Below, one piece after another: positions 24,123 through 36,200 of a DNA stretch of 64,000 bases. The notes beneath the pieces were generated by a model, which was given only the letters and a program-made list of their open reading frames with translations, was not told the origin of the DNA and made no database searches. How positions within the stretch are numbered: the first letter of the stretch is position 1; each line of letters opens with the position of its first letter. The position numbers and the translations under genes were made by a program. Location: the NCBI GenBank assembly GCA_026545765.1, contig CM048843.1, forward strand, positions 1,798,001 through 1,862,000, given 5' to 3'. This DNA comes from Plantago major. Taxonomy: Eukaryota > Streptophyta > Magnoliopsida > Lamiales > Plantaginaceae.

Positions 24123-24132
24123 TCCGTTAGTA

Positions 24133-25125
24133 TAGCCTAAATGAACTGTAGTATGAATTATTCGATTTGTAAAGGTTCCGCGGCACAATAAGAAGTGCGA
24201 TTTTAAATCTAAACACAAATCTAAGAGATAGAGGTACCATTTGGTAGCATGTGACTAGGAATTTTAAGTGAGTTGACCGGCCTAGTCACAACGTTTGGTA
24301 GGAAAAATGCAACTGAAATACAAATGCAAGAGCCCGATAAAATTCGCGGGCTGTATCTCTAGATACATCTCATCATGTATCTTGGAATACATGAGTCAGG
24401 GTATGTACTCTAAAACCCATCTCCATATGTACAAATTGGTCATGTGTAAAGACTATTTTATCCTTCAAATGCAAAGGAAGTTACATGAATATCCTTTTAA
24501 ATTATGGTATAAATTAATTTAGTTTATGTGCAAAGGATATGCGTGCTTTAACATTCTGATCAATCATGTTTTTTTATTATGGTGGAAGGATAAAGTGATA
24601 ATGTTAATTTTGTTTAATTATTTAGATTATAATCCTACAGTTTCATATGAGGAGTTCTAGATTAGAAGAATTGATTGTTTGCTAAATTAATTGGTTTGTG
24701 TTACTGTTTTTTACAATCATAAGAACTAAATTGCTTTCTAGTAATTCAAATTAGTGTGATTATTTGACATATTGCATGCGAAACGTCATCATCACTATTG
24801 TTTGTTAAATAGTCATGTATAGATTACTTGTTAGTTGGTAAAATCCAAAGGTATTATTCTAATTAATTGACCATTTAGTGTGTTTAAAGTGTAATCTATT
24901 ATGTATCTACTGTGTTTTTGAATATATCGAAAGTATTACTCGGGTTTAAAAAAAAGTGTAATCTAATTCATTTTAATATGAATTAGCAATTTAGTTTGTT
25001 CAATAGTGGTTTCACGCCATACATAATCAATCAATCGTTCATCCGTGAAATTGGACAGCTTTGAAATTGTGCAATTAAAAAATTATATTAAGTTAAATTT
25101 GATCAATTTGATTAAATTAAATTAA

Positions 25126-25184
<59 letters not shown>

Positions 25185-25794
25185 ACACATTAATTATAAA
25201 AAAGCGTCTTATTCATTTTAATTCAAAGCCCTAATACAACTTCAACAAAATCAATTCATCATTTAAAAAAAAATCAATTTGTCTTTTATAATTAAATTTA
25301 ACGCCCTAAATCAATATCAATAGAATCAATTTATCACTAAATAAACTCAAACTGACTTCTCCAATTAAATTCAAAGCCCTAATTCAACCCCAACAAAATC
25401 AATTCATCATTAAAAAAAAAAACAACGATAACCAATATTTCTTCAACACCTTCTTTAATTAAATTGCAACATTTCAATTCACACTAACACAAACCCTATT
25501 TCAACTCGAAAAATAAACAATTCATTATAAGAAACAACGATAGTACTTACATTCATATATTTTCCTATTATTTGTAACTAAATTCTATATATATATTAAG
25601 CTAGTATTCTCCCAAGTTTAGACGTATAACAAATGTTGCAATCAACCTACTACTATGAACTTTGTTCCGCATTAAGACTATCATGGAAGCATGGGGAATT
25701 TTGTAAGGGAAAGTTATGCAAGGGCTGCTGCACTAAACCTAGGCTGCCTGGTTTTTAGTATTTTGGCTCGAATTTTTCATTTGTGTTTTATATT
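24133..25794. other. AT-rich intergenic DNA
   Basis: No gene or RNA recognised. It contains a (TA)n microsatellite at 25129-25181 and several related AAATTCAAAGCCCTAA-type stretches around 25200-25420 that look like loose internal repetition. Confidence 0.5.
25129..25181. repeat. (TA)n microsatellite
   Basis: About 52 bp of uninterrupted TA dinucleotide. Confidence 0.95.
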
Positions 25795-26212
25795 AAGGCA
25801 TGGACTCATGGCAATCCGTCGCTAAAGTCCACCCAATTCGTCACTAATCCCTTAGCGACGGATGAGACGCCCGTCTTAAAAACGGGCGTCTCAAACGATT
25901 AGGGACGGATAAGGAATCCGTCCCTAATTCACGACGGATTGGCGACGGATAAATCCGTTAACCTTCCGTCGCGATTTAGGAACGGATAGTAATCCGTCCC
26001 TAACTGGCTGGGACCGTTAGAGACGGATTCCTAACCCGCCTCTAAAAGTCCCAGCCCTAATTCGCCTAAAGTCAGCATTTTTAGCGACGGATTCCTATCC
26101 GTCGCTAAAATACCTGTTTTTTTAATTTTTTTATTTTAATTCATGTTTCACATTTCACATGTTTTTCACACAATATAATTGTAGATAATATACCCGAAAC
26201 AATTAAATTGTA

Positions 26213-26460
26213 CTCCCTCCGTTTTTTTAAAAACTTGCTATATTGACTTTGACCAATAATCGTCCCGACTTTATCAGAATTACTTTAAACAATAGTAATA
26301 ATTTAATAAAATCATATAATGAAAATTTAGTAATTAAATTTTTATTATATGATTTTATTTAATTATTTACTATTATAGTTTAAGAGTAGTTTGTGGTCAA
26401 AGTCGGAGACAGTTGACCGCAGAATAGTAAAATGACAAGTTTTAAAAGGAACGGAGGGAG
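26213..26460. mobile_element. Stowaway-type MITE nested in the CACTA element
   Basis: Terminal CTCCCTCCGTTTTTTTAAAA with its inverted partner AAAAGGAACGGAGGGAG at the right, and the TA target duplicated at 26211-26212 and 26461-26462. Size 248 bp. The interior is AT-rich and largely self-complementary around 26310-26390. Confidence 0.93.
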
Positions 26461-26559
26461 TATTAATTAACAATAGAGATTTGACGAATACAAATTATCC
26501 AAATCGAAGACTAAATATCCGTACATAAGATGAAATAGTGTATATGTAGCATAAACAAC

Positions 26560-27358
26560 ATAAGCATAAGTCCAATGTAACTAAGAATCGGCCGGAGGAG
26601 GCGGTCTTTGTTGGGTCGTCAAGATCATTTGGGTCAAAGCATCCACCTGCTGAGCCATACGAGCCTGGTTCTCAAGCACTTGCTGGTAAGCTGCCTTAGT
26701 TTGCTCAATCTCTTCCTTGTTTCTAGCTAACTCCTATTGGAGAGGAGTCATCATCTCTGGACCTGGTCCTATGTGAAAACATCAGCTCGTGTGGATGCCT
26801 GGGACACTGAGAAGCTAGGACCGTCAATGTAGGGCCCAAACTTCCAATTCCATACACTCGACCCTTGCTGTCCATTGGGTTGACGACAAAGAAGATCTGG
26901 TTTTGCTCTTGAATCGACAGCTCCCGACCGTCGATCCTCCTCTCGATCTCACTCTGCAATCGTAAAGTGCATACGAAATGAGATACATTTTTAGGAATCT
27001 CTTATAATACACAAATACAAATGTGAACCTTAACAAAGAAACGTACTGCAATACGCTCGGACTTCTCGTCCACCCAAATGTCGTCCTTCAACTTAGCCTT
27101 CTCGAAGTGGTATAGCGCGGTCTTGGGGTAAGTCAGCCCAGACATGTGACTGGCCCGTGCTCGAGCTCGGTGGAGTCTCAGGAACCGTAGACTGGCTGCT
27201 CCCACCAATATCAAAGCCCATAGAAGGACTACTCGCTCCACTGTTAGTAAATTACCGTGAATTTGCATGTAAAACATATACATTTGACACGTAATAAAGC
27301 ACAAAAATATGGGATAATCAACAACTAACAGTATATATACATATAATCTACCATACAC
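26560..27358 (-). pseudogene. Fragment of CACTA-associated plant transposase protein (Ptta/En/Spm, Transposase_24 type)
   Basis: Two exon-like pieces on the minus strand. One, about 27200-27030, reads like the A-R-A-S-H-M-S-G ... W-V-D-E-K-S-E-R-I-A stretch typical of these proteins. The next, about 26953-26720, begins after acceptor TTGCAG and reads S-E-I-E-R-R-I ... K-G-R-V-Y-G-I-G-S-L. This is the family's C-terminal block. Stops and missing upstream exons show it is incomplete. The match is from memory of the family pattern. Confidence 0.65.
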
Positions 27359-30229
27359 ACATACCCTCGTCCTCCTCGCCTGTGATTAAGTCTACATATT
27401 GGGCACTTCATCATCCCCCACTCAAACAAGTAGTCTGTGTAAGTGCAAAAGCGATGAACGCTTCAACCCATTCCACAAAACTAGACTGAATACTGCAATT
27501 AACAGTGCGACGGTACATCCATGAACGATCGGGATTCATAATTGGATAATTAACATGACACGTCTAAATTTATTAGATTTATAATTACATGTATAGCATT
27601 ACGTATTTAGTTTCATTACTACAATTACATTCTTATTTATGATACGTTAAGAATTTTATGAATTAAATGCATTTTACGATTAAAATTAATTTTTATAAAT
27701 TTTAAATTTCCATTTAACTATTAACATTACAAATTGTAGATGAAAATAGTAGTAATTAAATGCGAGCCAATTATATTATAATCGCCAAAATCACCAAATT
27801 GTCTCCAAACACAACTAAATCTTAATCATCCTAACAATCCAATTTCACAACAAATATATCAATGGCACATCTCAAAGTTAACAAACTACGTAATATAAGC
27901 TAAACTAGCTAGTACATACTTCCTATAAACATACAATTGCTCAAACTAGTCGAAATTAACAAAATTTTCAAATTTTAAAAAGTAAGGGTTTAGCCAAAAT
28001 ACCTTCGATTACGGGAAAAATAGTCGAAGAAGTATGAAATTGAATGGCCACCCGAGTTCCTTGTCCAACGAGCTTCGAAAAGACTCCAAGATTGGCCGGA
28101 ATGGTGAAGTATTCGCCGGAAAACAATTTGGCCGGAATGGGTTCGAAGAGAAGAAGAAAAAGAAAGCAGAAAGAAATGGCGAGGAAGAAGGGCTCTGCCC
28201 GATTTTCTAATTCGAGTTTAGCGACGGATAGGAACATCCGTCGCTGTTTGCGATAATCCTATCCGTCGTTATATAAGATTTTTAATTTTTTTTTTAATTT
28301 TCTTTTTCAGTTTCATTTTTAGTCAATCCTAATTCGCGACGGATTAGTCTATCAGTCCCTAATCCGTCTCGAATTAAGGATGGATAGTTAATCCGTCGCA
28401 AATTAGTGACGGATTATTAATCCGTCCCTAATTTGGGACGGATTAGGGACGGATTGGCGACGGATTGAGCAAATTGCTCAATCCGTCGCGACTTCGTCGC
28501 TAAAAAGCAGCTATTCGTCGCTGAATGGCGACGAATATTATCCGTCGCCATTTTCGTCGTTAAATCGACATATTCTTGTAGTGTGAAGTACAAGATCGAT
28601 GTAGAAGACATTGTTGTAGTTTTTCTTAATTGTTCGTACTTGAATTTTGCTTAATTAACTCTTTTTTGCGTTTGGTAAAATTTAGTAACAATGGATATTA
28701 TTTCCGTAATTGGTTTGTTCTGATTTCATCTAGTTTCACAAAAGGTAGCCGTAGGACAGTGTTCCAATTATAGAGTAGATTTTGCGTAAAGAAACGAGGT
28801 CGAAAAACTTTCTAATTACTCATTCGGATCAATGATAAGTTCGACAATGAAAAACATACTTATACATATATATGTAAGCTACTTTGATCTAGGCCTGTAC
28901 ACGAACCGAACTAGCCGAGCTTTACTCTAAACGAGCCTTGTTCGTGAACATTTCACTTATGTTCGTGTTCGAGATCGACGATCGTTTCAAGATCGAGCTC
29001 GGCTCGTGTTCGGTCCACTTCTGATTATGATCGCGAACGTTCGTGAACAGTTCGTTCGTTTATGTTCGTTTGTGTTCGCTCGTTTATGCTCACAATTATG
29101 ATCGTTTATGTTCGAAAAAGCTTGTTAATGCTCGAAATTTGCTCGTATAGCTCGAAAAAGGTCAGATATATATCAATTTTCAAATCTAACATCCACAAGA
29201 TGCATAAAATACTTCTATTTGTTACATTCGAAACACCAAGTTTCAAATTTCCATTACAAAATATGCGTTTCACAAATTCGAAACCAAAAATGAAGTTCAC
29301 AACTTCACATATACATTTTCGATGAAAATGTCTTCGCTTGCATCACGCTATCTAGGAGGCAATCTTGCAATTAAGATTCATCCATCTAAAGTCCTGAAAA
29401 TATGATAAAATCAGACAACAAACAAGTCAGATAAATTCTAGCACTTTGGCCAATAAATACAATTCATTCATAACATTCTAATATGAATTTCAGTAACTTT
29501 TGCATTATTACTAAAATCGATCTCACCCATCTCTCTTAATTGAATAAACACATTCAATTATATCATGCACAATTATTGAAGCTAGAATTCAAAAGAAAGA
29601 CAGTATGTTGCATTGCATAATATAGAATTAGAAAGTTTAAGAAAGTGGTAAAACATGTCTGGAGCTTTTTGGAGAAGTCTTGGAACATTGTTAAAGCAGC
29701 ATCAGTATTTAAGATTAATACCATACAACCAATAAGATCGGTCTGTCACGAACATAATAGTATCGTCAGCCTTCACCTCAACATTTGATGTATGTTCCTT
29801 TAGTTGTAATTAGGCTGAGTAATCAACTTGTTTCATAAAGTCATCTCTTAGCATTTGTATAAAACAAATTTGTGGAAGAAAAACAGATTAACTGTAAACA
29901 AACAGGACAAACAGGACAAAAAATTCATAATATACACCATAACACTACCACTACCAGATCATAAACCAAGTTAAAGCTTGAAATTTCAATGACAAATATC
30001 CAAAAAAATGAAAAAGAAAACCACACAAACACATAAAAAGCTTCAAACTTTGAAATCAATGGCAGCTAAAACCTTGTCTAATCCCATATAGAAATTACGA
30101 AACCAAGTCCAAGAAACAAGAGCAATATCCATAACACATCAATAATGATCAAACAAACACAATTCATAAACTCAAACAGCACAATTCTAAGTAATATAGC
30201 TTGTTAGATTGGTCGCAATGAACTCACAT

Positions 30230-31001
30230 TTATAACTTGAGTCAGGTAACTTATGGATCAGGTAGTGTAATCACAAATGGATCTTCCATCTTCTGTAAAA
30301 GAAAAGGGTAAATATTAGTTTGCGAGTGGTAGTAGCCTAGTAAGAAAGAAAAATAATAAAGAATTAGCTAGTAGGAAAGTTAGGAAGCTTTTAATGGAAC
30401 TAATACTATAAATTAGATAGTATGAAAGTATAAATATTAGTTTGCGAGTGGTAGTAGCCTAGTAGGAAATAAAAATAATAAAGGATTAGCTAGTAGGAAA
30501 GTTGGAAGCTTTTAATGGAATTAATAAGACTATAAATTAGATAGTAGGAAAGTATAAATATTAGTTTGTGAGTGGTAGTAGCCTAATAGGAAAGAAAAAT
30601 AATAAATAATTAGCTAGTAGGAAAGTTAGGAAGATTTTAATGGAACTAATAAGACTATAAATTAAATAGTAGGAAAGTATAAATATTAGTTTGCGCGTGG
30701 TAGTAGCCTAGTAGGAAAGAAAAATAATAAAGAATTAGCTAGTAGGAAAGTTACGAAGCTTTTTAATGGAAGTATAATAGAGCAGATAGTACATACATAG
30801 AAGAAAATTAATATTTATACGAATCATACCTTATCTTTCTTTTTCACTCCATGAAGCTTACGACACCAATCTCCAGTGCACATCAACATTTCTACTTAAC
30901 TGTTCATCTCCATCATCGACGGGCTGATTAATTTCAGCATTAGCCAGCTCTTCTCCAGTAATTAGTGACTCGGGATCAAGAATTTTAGGAGATGTAGCCA
31001 T
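30230..31001 (-). pseudogene. Short gene-like fragment carried by the Mutator-type element
   Basis: On the minus strand an ATG at 31001 opens a 47-codon acidic frame (M-A-T-S-P-K-I-L-D-P ...) that stops at 30858. A later piece near 30294-30240, after acceptor TTTTACAG, reads K-M-E-D-P-F-V-I-T-L-P-D-P before a stop. Between them lies the tandem array. This resembles a host gene fragment captured by the element. I do not recognise the parent gene. Confidence 0.35.
30310..30790. repeat. Four-copy tandem repeat, unit 122-125 bp
   Basis: The landmark AAATATTAGTTTGYGNGTGG starts at 30310, 30432, 30556 and 30681. Each copy holds GTAGTAGCCTA and TTAGCTAGTAGGAAAG. Copies differ by few substitutions. 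Confidence 0.93.
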
Positions 31002-32344
31002 TTCAAAACCTTATAGCAAATATATCACAGTTATTTATGATTGTGAAATCAACCCCAAACTAATCAACATTTCTAATCCTATAACAAAATGCAATGAATA
31101 CTCTTGCCCAAAAGCTTCTATATTACAAGAATTCAATCCAAAACAACCTAAATAGAATCTATAATTTCATTCCACAATAACTAATAAAAAGAAGACTAAA
31201 TTATTCGATTAATAAGCTAAGCCGGAACTAAAACAAAGAAAGACACCCGCCTATATTGCCAATAACTCTGTAGTAATCCATTAATGGGAAATTCCAAACA
31301 GTGTTTACAAATTTCTATCAAAAATGAAACTGATTCCAGTTATTCTAATTCTGGTTGCTTTCTCTATCATAGTAGTTTCCTCCCTTTATTCAGTTAAATT
31401 CATTATGAAGACCTAACAAATTCCTCATACTTTCCCTTTTCCTTCTAGCACGAAACTCTATCTATTTTATTATAAAGAAGCAGAACCAGTGCATACTGTG
31501 AAGAAAGACCCCACTGAATCGAATAGAATAGACTGCGTAATTTTAGAAAAGATCCACTTCTCTTCTCTTTTTCGTAAAGAAGGCTTTTAGTGTTTGAAAT
31601 TTCTTCCATTCCTTCAGCCGACGTTAGTTTTACACAAGTTTTAAAGGATTCCCAAAATTGGTTTTGTTTCGATCTCCGCTGCTGCTCCAATTATTTATTA
31701 GAATTTGGCGTTTGGTGTGTAGATATACAATAGAAATGGAAAAGCTTTAATATAGATATTTCTTAGTAAAGAAAGGAAGTACTAATCTGCAGAGAAGAGC
31801 AGCAGATCGGAAGAGGAGATGCGGCGGAGTGGAACTGGAGCGGTGGAACAGAGTGCGGGTTCAGAGAGAAGAGAAGACGAAGGAACAGAGTGCGGGTGCG
31901 GAGAGAAGAGAAGACGAAGGAACATAGTGCGGAGAGAAGACGAAGGAACAAGTCGACTGGAACTGGAGCAGTGGCGGTGGAGAGTGCGGCGGCGGAGAGT
32001 GGACTGGAGACGACGGAGAAGAGTGGAGGAGACGATGGAGAAGTCCAGTGGAGCGGAGTTTGTAAATGGATCTGGAATTGGAATTAGGTTTTAGGTATAA
32101 TTGTTTTGTTTTATATAAATATAATTATAAAAATAATAATTAAATATATATACACCTATGTTCGCAAACCGTTCGCGAACACTCGAGCCATAACCAATTA
32201 AGCTCGAAACTCGTTCGATAATTACTCGAAACATGTTCGCGAACCGTTCGAGTTCGGTCAACTCGATAACGAACCGAGTGTTGACCGAGCTTTTTCGCGA
32301 ACGTTCACGAACGGCTCTGTTCATTTACACCCCTACTTTGATCT

Positions 32345-33290
32345 ATACCAATCGAAAAATAACATAAACAAAAAATAATTCTTACGAGAAGTCAGATTTA
32401 AATTCACTACAACAAGATGAACTTTTTTCATCCCTCATGCTGGTTTTTTTTGTATTATGCTATACATTAAAAAAAATTTGTCATAAACTCATAATCTACC
32501 TTGTACATTTTTTAATTTGACTTTTTGAATCATTATAAGAATACAAATGCAAATACAACTTCATGAATTTATACCAAAAGGCCAGTAAAAATAATGGGAT
32601 ATTTTTGTGGTATTTTGGTCATTAACCACATAAAATACATATATAAACACACCTCTAATCTCAACCAAACACTGTAAAATTCGGTCAAACCCCTTTAAAA
32701 TATACACGAATATCACATTCGACTATATATATATACACATATATATGTGTGTGTGATTTAAGTGGGTTGAAAACGGTACCAGAGAAGTGTCCGTTTTTTA
32801 GAATAAACAATCACTTCACTGGTGGAGTTGAAGAAACAAAAGCAAAAAACACCAACTTCAAAGCGGCCATGGCTTCTTCCTTGGTGGCCCGGCCCTTTCT
32901 TAGAGAGATTGAATTTTGAATCACGCACGCCATAACAAACTTTCCTTCGTTTTTCATCAAAACTTCAAAAGAAGCAAACAGAGAGAGAGAGTAAAGCAGA
33001 AAGCCAATTCACAAAAAAAAGACTCTTATTAGGTTCCGCTTCACAGTCACTTTGGTTTTAGTGCTTTCTTTCATTTCCTTTCCTTTCCTTTCCCACTCAT
33101 TTTTTGTCATATTTTCGTTGACCCACTTTTCCTTTCTGCTCGGAGTTTGTTTTCAAATAAGTAGGAGTATACATAACATACCCTTTTGTTCCTTTTCCAA
33201 AATTCAAAATATCATCTTTTTGTTTTGTTTTTTTGAAGAGGAATTTGATGTTTGAGATTTGATCTTCTTGATAGTATACTAGTATAATCT
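32345..33290 (+). other. Upstream region of the BRCT gene
   Basis: No coding feature. It contains a TATATATACACATATATATG tract near 32725-32750. A pyrimidine-rich, T-rich leader-like stretch runs from about 32990 to the ATG at 33291. The transcription start was not determined. Confidence 0.45.
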
Positions 33291-36200
33291 ATGTTTAGGA
33301 AATTGGGTGGTGGGGGTAGAGTGGAGGTGATAAATGACAAGGGTTGTTCAAAGATGTTTATGGATTTCTCCTCTTCATTCAGGGGCATTTCTTCTTCCTT
33401 TTCGGTGGATCAGTTGTTTCCTGCTTCTCCGGTTTCGCAATCTCCGGTTAAAATGGTTAAATCTAATCCCCGTGGTGGCCCCTTTTCTGGCCTTGTCATA
33501 TGTGTCACCGGTCTCTCTAAAGGTATCCAATTTAAACTCTTTTTTTGGTTAGTTAATTCTCATTTTGTTAAATTTGTGAGTTTGATAAAAGAATAATGCT
33601 GTAAGCTTATTGTGTGTCATTTCATTTGTAGAAACAAGGAAACAAGTCAAGGAAGCAACTGAGAGACTGGGAGGCCGATATAGTCCTCATCTTCACCCTC
33701 AATGCACACATTTGGTGGTTCAGATATCCTTTCTTTTTTGCACTTTTTATGTTTCATTTTCAAGTCATTATTATGTACCAATTAGCCAGCCAGCGAGCTC
33801 GTTCAATTTGATTATATAACAAGGTGAAGTTGGTTGTTATCAACTGAGCATAGCTAAACACTTGTGAGTTGATTTGCTGAGGAAACTAATTCGACATGAA
33901 GATGGCACAAGTAGAAAGTGATAATTGTTAGCTACTTAGGAGCATATTTTGTTTACTCTTAACACTTGTTACAGCTTCCACGGACTTAAATTTGAGCATG
34001 CTCTGAAACATGGACCGACAAATGGCCTATTGTTAGTTACAATTGGATGGTTCGTGGATAGCGCCAAAAGGAACGGTAATGCTATAATGATAAGTTGATA
34101 ACATTTCCTCATTTTCGTTGCTTGAATATTTGTTTACAGGTCCTTTGTGTGTCTAGGTGGTCTTTAATTTTAACTTTAGCTTAGCTCAAAATGGCTCTCA
34201 AATCCTTCTTTGCTTCATTCCATGAAATGGAAGATGGTAGTCCCGTTGTCAGTTACTAGTCTGGAAACAGCACAATTGTTATTGTTCTAGGGGAAGGGCT
34301 GTGTAAGTCTGAACCTCCCTTACCCCGCTTGTTGTGGGAGCCTCTTGAAAGGCACTTGGGGAATGATTATGATAATGATGAGAGGCTGTTGTTGTTGTTA
34401 TATCGTTGGGATTGACATAATAATTAACTATGGCTATGTGGCAAAGCATTCAAACAGTGTCTGTTAGCCGATTTGAATCATTTTAGTAGTTTATATAACA
34501 AGCATTGAATCAAACTGGGACTTGTTTTGGACCCTTTATGCTCAAATTTCCTACTGATATACACCCCCTTTGAGCCATTGTAACTCACACCACCAAATAG
34601 TAGACCTTAGGCGTTGCCAGAGAAAGAGAATCAGGTTTCTAGGTTGAAATGATATCCCCACAATTCTCTCTTTGTTTAATGAAATGCTTGCTTGTAGTGC
34701 TCATAAACGTAGTCAAAGTTAATGACGAACTGAAAGTGACCAATTTCTTGTGTCTTTCGTCTTTAAACTTTCTTATTTAACCGTTATCCTAACCCCCATA
34801 GAGCTGTTTCCTAACCAAGATATTATGAAGGACAAGCCTTGGAAACAGTCTCTTTTTCGTACAATATCCGCAGTCACCCACCTTGTGTACCACTGCATAC
34901 AGGCAGTGCTTCAAGTGCCCAGTCTTTTTTTATTCTTGAAGATACAGTATGTTTTCAGATGCAACATATGTTTACTTGGTGGTAATTATTTGTTTCATTC
35001 CAGTTAGGCTGAACGAATCACTCTATAGCATCAATAATGTTGGTGATACAAGTAACCCCGCTGGTGTCCTGAAGAAGCTTGATCAGAATGCGGATGCAGA
35101 GAATCATTGCCTTCCTGATTCTTTGGTTAAGAGTACAAAACAAATTGGCATGATGGGAGCAGCTCCTGGATTGAGAGCTTCAGAAAGAGAAAGCAAGGGA
35201 CATACTACTTCATCATGCTTGTCGAGTAGTTCCTTTTATATTGATGTTGATGTCCCTCCTGGATTGAATTCTAAGGTAATTTATCATTTCCCTGATTCAA
35301 ACTTCTTTCTTTATGAGCCTATAGGATTTGAAGATGAATATACATCCTAAAAAACCATCAGTTTAAGTCCTACAGAAATTTGCTTGAGCAAATAGCAAGC
35401 CTTGTCTTTGTCACGACTTTAAGTTACTCTGTTGCTGACATATTGGGGAAAAATTCCACTTTTGGTACCACCATTAAAAAAACGATCGCAGAACTAAGCA
35501 TTGACGTAGTCGAACACAATTCCTATCTTCCTTGATTTGCGACTTAAGAAGAAAAAAATGTATACAATTAGAAAAAAAAACATGCATTCTTGTATTATGT
35601 GACGTAGTTGAATTTTTTAAAATAATTTGGCATGACATAAAAAATGGTTGGCCATTAATTGAACTAAAACATGCATTCTTGTATCATGTGACGTAGTTGA
35701 ATTTTAAAATAATTTGGCATGGCATAAAAAATGGTTGGCCATGACTTGGCCAGTAATTGAACTACCTTCTTGTTAGTACAAGACACCAACTGCAAAAGAA
35801 CTTGAATGTAACCAAAACAATGGACTTACCATGGTTACATTTAATCATATAGAGTGTGTGATCGGAGGGAGAGGGGGAGACTGTGTGATTGGTTCCTTTA
35901 ATTTTACTTTTACATTGCCGGTTTTGTCTTTATTCTTTGTTAGTTTATTTTATTTAATCAGGAGAATTAATGTAACTCCTTGTCCCTCGTGTGCCGAGTA
36001 CCAACCCTTTGCGCCGGTGCGGTTACTCCTGGTTTGTTCTTCGGTGATATGCTGACCCCAATGTACCAACACATGTCATTTACCGCGCACTTTGTCATCA
36101 CTTGTGCGTGCGTCGGGAAACTTCCCAGTAGGTCACCCATCTTGGAGTTCTTATGGATGCATTTCAAAAAGAAAGGTGCACCTTGTTGTATAAGTAGCTC

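Larger units (their letters stand above)
25795..28583 (-). mobile_element. CACTA (En/Spm) element, deleted, left terminus not found
   Basis: The right end at 28571-28583 reads (complement) CACTACAAGAATA, the hallmark CACTA terminus. Long subterminal arrays of TCCGTCGCTAA/TTAGCGACGGA and TCCGTCCCTAA units occupy about 25815-26117 and 28210-28560. Between them lies a fragment of the plant Ptta/En/Spm-type protein. About 28020-28250 is homologous, in reverse, to 63677-63880 of a second copy at the window end. The left CACTA terminus is not visible, so that end is truncated or diverged. At 2.8 kb it cannot encode a full transposase. Confidence 0.85.
28891..32334. mobile_element. Mutator-type element, 3.4 kb, 10-bp target duplication
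   Basis: Exact 10-bp repeats ACTTTGATCT flank it (28881-28890 and 32335-32344). The ends are imperfect inverted repeats (AGGCCTGTACACGAACCGA at the left; the right end complement is AGGGGTGTAAATGAACAGA). Both subterminal regions (about 28910-29160 and 32160-32330) are rich in GTTCGTGAAC and CGAGCTCGG palindromes. The interior holds a four-copy tandem repeat and a short gene-like fragment. It has no transposase, so it is non-autonomous. Confidence 0.82.

Noticed and set aside
25815-26117. Repeated inverted motifs as possible structured RNA
   Set aside because: TCCGTCGC/GCGACGGA arrays are the usual subterminal repeats of CACTA elements, matched at 28.2-28.56 kb and 63.4-63.67 kb.
30310-30790. 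CRISPR-like repeat array
   Set aside because: Whole 122-125 bp units repeat without unique spacers, and the context is a plant transposon.
31763-32094. Arg/Glu-rich and Ser/Leu-rich open frames
   Set aside because: They arise from a purine-rich GAGAGAAGA tract inside the Mutator-type element. No domain or splice support.
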